Source: Tannerella sp.
Lineage (GTDB): Bacteria; Bacteroidota; Bacteroidia; Bacteroidales; Tannerellaceae
Assembly (NCBI GenBank): GCA_031272655.1
Contig: JAISTJ010000031.1
Span: 1 to 16,135 of the forward strand
Length of the DNA stretch: 16,135 nt
Reading direction: 5' to 3'
Each line of letters starts with the position of its first letter. The first letter of the stretch is position 1. Shown here piece after piece: positions 14,459 to 16,135 of the stretch. Under the pieces are notes generated by a model. That model saw only the letters and a list, made by a program, of their open reading frames with translations, searched no databases and was not told where the DNA came from. Both the position numbers and the translations under genes were made by a program.

Positions 14459-14466
14459 TATCTTTG
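14459..14466 (+). promoter_or_regulatory. -7 box for the outer-membrane protein gene
   Basis: TATCTTTG is an exact TAnnTTTG match. The -33 region is T-rich without a clear TTG. The start would be near 14473 and the leader about 52 bases. Confidence 0.55.
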
Positions 14467-14524
14467 TTGCCGAATTTATCAAAAAAACGTAGGAAAAGCT
14501 AAAATGTTTAAAAATTAACAGATT

Positions 14525-15451
14525 ATGAATGTATTGATAAAGAATTACATTGCCATACTGATGGCTTTGTGTGGGGTATTTTCGGTTTCGGCTCAGGAGA
14601 GACATACCGCCAAGTGGGTTGAGATTCCTTCCGTGTCGAAAAAGGATTACACGCATGAGTGGACTATTCATCTAAATGGCGGCGTGTCCGAACTGCGCTA
14701 TTTTCATGGCGAAGATGAGAAAAAGCCCACCGATATCGGCGTAGCAGGCGGTTTGGATTACACAATTTTCTTCACCCGCCAGTGGGGCATAACCACAGGT
14801 GTCGAGTTCGCCCTCTACAACGGCACTTTCTCTGTTCCGGGGAATAAAAATTTACAATATAAAATGACAACCAATTCGGGGATGCCTGACGATTTCTATC
14901 TGAATGCCGACATTCACGATTTCAAAGAAAAGCAGCATGTTACGCTGTTGCAGATACCTTTTATGGCTCGGATTCAGGCGCCTTTCTCAAACCGGTATTT
15001 CTATTTCGGAGCCGGCCTCAAAGCGGGCATTCCGATCTACTCGAAGTGGGAACAGACCTACGGGTCGGTTACAACTTACGGGCACTCGGCTATTACCGGT
15101 CAGTGGTACGAAAACATGCCTGAAATGGGCTTCGGGACGTACTCTTCGTTAGAGGCGGAAGGCGAGTTTGAACTTGATATAACTTATTTTTTAGCGTTTG
15201 AAGCCGGTTTGAAGCTGATGCTATCGAGCAAATCGGCGCTCTACACAAGCTTCTATTTCGACTATGCGCTGAATAATCCGTTTACGGTCAAAGATAGACG
15301 GATTTTGGAATACAACTACAAACAGCCACTGCCTTCGGAATATAAGTTCAATTCATGGCTCGAATCGTCAGTTGACGCCGTACCAATCAAGAAATGGACA
15401 GCCCCGCTCGCTGTTGGCGTCAAAATCGGCATCGCTTTCGGAGCAAACTAA
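14525..15451 (+). CDS. Outer-membrane beta-barrel protein
   Basis: This 308-residue protein has a clear Sec signal peptide (1-23, cleavage probably in SVSA-QE). The mature part shows alternating polar and aromatic/hydrophobic strands: WTIHLNGGVSELRY, IGVAGGLDYTIFF, WGITTGVEFALY, FYFGAGLKAGIPIY, YFLAFEAGLKLML, ALYTSFYFDYALN, and a final strand LAVGVKIGIAFG. This is the look of the small porin-family or OmpA-like barrel proteins found in large numbers in Bacteroidales, with no OmpA peptidoglycan-binding domain. There is no sign of a TonB box or plug, so it is not a SusC-type receptor. It stands alone on the + strand, with a TAnnTTTG box upstream and a strong hairpin terminator right after its stop. 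Its cargo or role is unknown. Confidence 0.85.
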   Translation: MNVLIKNYIAILMALCGVFSVSAQERHTAKWVEIPSVSKKDYTHEWTIHLNGGVSELRYFHGEDEKKPTDIGVAGGLDYTIFFTRQWGITTGVEFALYNGTFSVPGNKNLQYKMTTNSGMPDDFYLNADIHDFKEKQHVTLLQIPFMARIQAPFSNRYFYFGAGLKAGIPIYSKWEQTYGSVTTYGHSAITGQWYENMPEMGFGTYSSLEAEGEFELDITYFLAFEAGLKLMLSSKSALYTSFYFDYALNNPFTVKDRRILEYNYKQPLPSEYKFNSWLESSVDAVPIKKWTAPLAVGVKIGIAFGAN

Positions 15452-15452
15452 T

Positions 15453-15489
15453 AAAAAAGGCTTCACGTTTTTTTGTGAAGCCTTTTTTT
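15453..15489. terminator. Bidirectional intrinsic terminator
   Basis: Arms at 15453-15466 (A-run then GGCTTCAC) and 15475-15488 (GTGAAGCC then T-run) pair perfectly over 14 bases around an eight-base loop. A-run on one side and T-run on the other allow it to stop transcription from both the barrel gene and rpsO. Nearby, TTGAAGCC plus another T-run (15491-15506) looks like a partial duplicate of the right arm. Confidence 0.9.
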
Positions 15490-15511
15490 GTTGAAGCCTT
15501 TTTTTTGAAGT

Positions 15512-15787
15512 TTACTTTCTGATTCCCAGCTCTTTGATGATAGAACGGTAACGCGCTATATCAACTTTGATGAGATAATCAAGCAAGCGACGACGCTTTC
15601 CAACCAGCATCTTTAGCGAGCGGGATGTGTTGAAGTCCTTGTGATTCTTCTTCAAATGTTCCGTCAAGTGATTGATACGAAACGAGAACAATGCTATCTG
15701 ACTCTCTGCAGAGCCTGTGTCGGTAGCCGACTTCGCTTTTCCGAATTTAGTGAAAAGCTCTTCTTTTTTAGTTGCATCTAAATACAT
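15512..15787 (-). CDS. rpsO: 30S ribosomal protein S15
   Basis: This 91-residue protein is very close to the usual 89 residues of S15. The diagnostic segments are DTGSAESQIALFSFRINHLTEHLKKN (23-48, written in part), the RSLKMLVGKRRRLLDYL helix and the end RYRSIIKELGIRK. S15 binds 16S rRNA early in assembly of the small-subunit platform. The gene stands alone with its own promoter and shares a bidirectional terminator with the convergent barrel gene. In many bacteria S15 represses its own mRNA through a leader fold. The leader here is short (about 35 bases, AT-rich), and I do not see a convincing fold in it. Confidence 0.97.
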   Translation of the reverse strand: MYLDATKKEELFTKFGKAKSATDTGSAESQIALFSFRINHLTEHLKKNHKDFNTSRSLKMLVGKRRRLLDYLIKVDIARYRSIIKELGIRK

Positions 15788-15830
15788 AAAAATACTTTAA
15801 TAAATTAATACCATGTTATCTAAGCGGGTG

Positions 15831-15860
15831 CAAAGGTAGTAATTATTTTCATAACTACAA
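15831..15860 (-). promoter_or_regulatory. Promoter of rpsO
   Basis: On the minus strand TTG (15860-15858), 19 bases, TACCTTTG (15838-15831): a full Bacteroidetes-type promoter. The start would be near 15824. Confidence 0.65.
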
Positions 15861-15890
15861 CTTTTTTAGGGAAAAATATTTTTTTTGTTG

Positions 15891-15898
15891 TAACTTTG
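15891..15898 (+). promoter_or_regulatory. -7 box for lysS
   Basis: TAACTTTG matches TAnnTTTG exactly; the upstream -33 region lacks a clear TTG. The leader (about 45 bases) contains an imperfect nine-base inverted repeat at 15914-15932 (CCGACAGCA, one base, TGCTATCGG; one mismatch) of unknown meaning. Confidence 0.5.
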
Positions 15899-15950
15899 CA
15901 GCCTCAAAATGACCCGACAGCATTGCTATCGGTAATATAATTATTTGAAT

Positions 15951-16135
15951 ATGACAGAATTAAGTGAACAGGAGATATTCCGACGCAACAGTTTGGAGCA
16001 GTTGCGGGCGCTGGGTATCGAGCCGTATCCGGCGGCAGAGTACAAGGTAACAGGTCATGCGGCGGAGATTAAAGAGAACTTCCGCGATGATGCAGAAGAG
16101 AAGCGGCAGGTAAGGATAGCGGGCAGGCTGATGAG
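15951..16135 (+). CDS. lysS: Lysyl-tRNA synthetase, N-terminal part
   Basis: The gene starts at ATG 15951 and runs off the window end; 61 codons are visible (MTELSEQEIFRRNSLEQLRA and on to RIAGRLM). The pattern EQExxRRNSLEQLRALGIEPYPA is the typical start of class II lysyl-tRNA synthetases, leading into the OB-fold anticodon-binding domain (VRIAGRLM). The enzyme charges tRNA-Lys in the cytoplasm. It is divergent from rpsO, with a promoter box at 15891-15898. The catalytic domain lies outside the window. Confidence 0.93.
   Translation, partial: MTELSEQEIFRRNSLEQLRALGIEPYPAAEYKVTGHAAEIKENFRDDAEEKRQVRIAGRLM

Overview
The window looks like a chromosomal segment of a Bacteroidota genome, most likely order Bacteroidales. 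Pointers are: promoter boxes of the Bacteroidetes type (TTTG or TTG, 19-20 bases, TAnnTTTG) before most transcription units; a type IX secretion C-terminal sorting domain; a DUF2723 membrane protein; a pyrophosphate-dependent phosphofructokinase of the long form; and small envelope proteins of familiar Bacteroidales type. The genus cannot be fixed from this sequence alone.

Layout. Positions 1-735 hold the 3' end of a secreted protein whose sorting domain carries repeat-like DNA in frame. An array of AT-rich octamers follows, then a promoter with two small palindromes and a lipoprotein gene (959-1438). Its stop codon overlaps the stop of a convergent lptB-pfp operon (3854-1435). A divergent promoter region then starts the central cluster (3982-9245, + strand): a cytoplasmic-type Gfo/Idh/MocA oxidoreductase; a membrane-anchored tetraheme NapC/NrfH-like cytochrome fused to a formylglycine-generating-enzyme-like (FGE-like) domain; a Tat-exported Gfo/Idh/MocA lipoprotein; and a Tat-exported TIM-barrel isomerase/epimerase lipoprotein. 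The gap before the last gene is packed with a perfect hairpin, a GTAGAGACGC palindrome and a second octamer array.

On the minus strand come an ECF sigma factor with a palindrome over its promoter, then an operon running from 14300 to 9972: DUF2723 membrane protein, NodB-type polysaccharide deacetylase and YjbQ. The last part holds an outer-membrane beta-barrel protein (+), a bidirectional terminator, rpsO (-) and the start of lysS (+).

The central cluster is the best candidate for an undescribed system. Two sugar-type dehydrogenases and a sugar isomerase/epimerase-fold protein, two of them apparently exported by Tat and lipid-anchored, sit beside a multiheme quinol-type cytochrome. This suggests oxidation and rearrangement of a sugar or cyclitol in the envelope with an electron link to the membrane. 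That reading is inference from domain content and gene order; no substrate can be named from the sequence.
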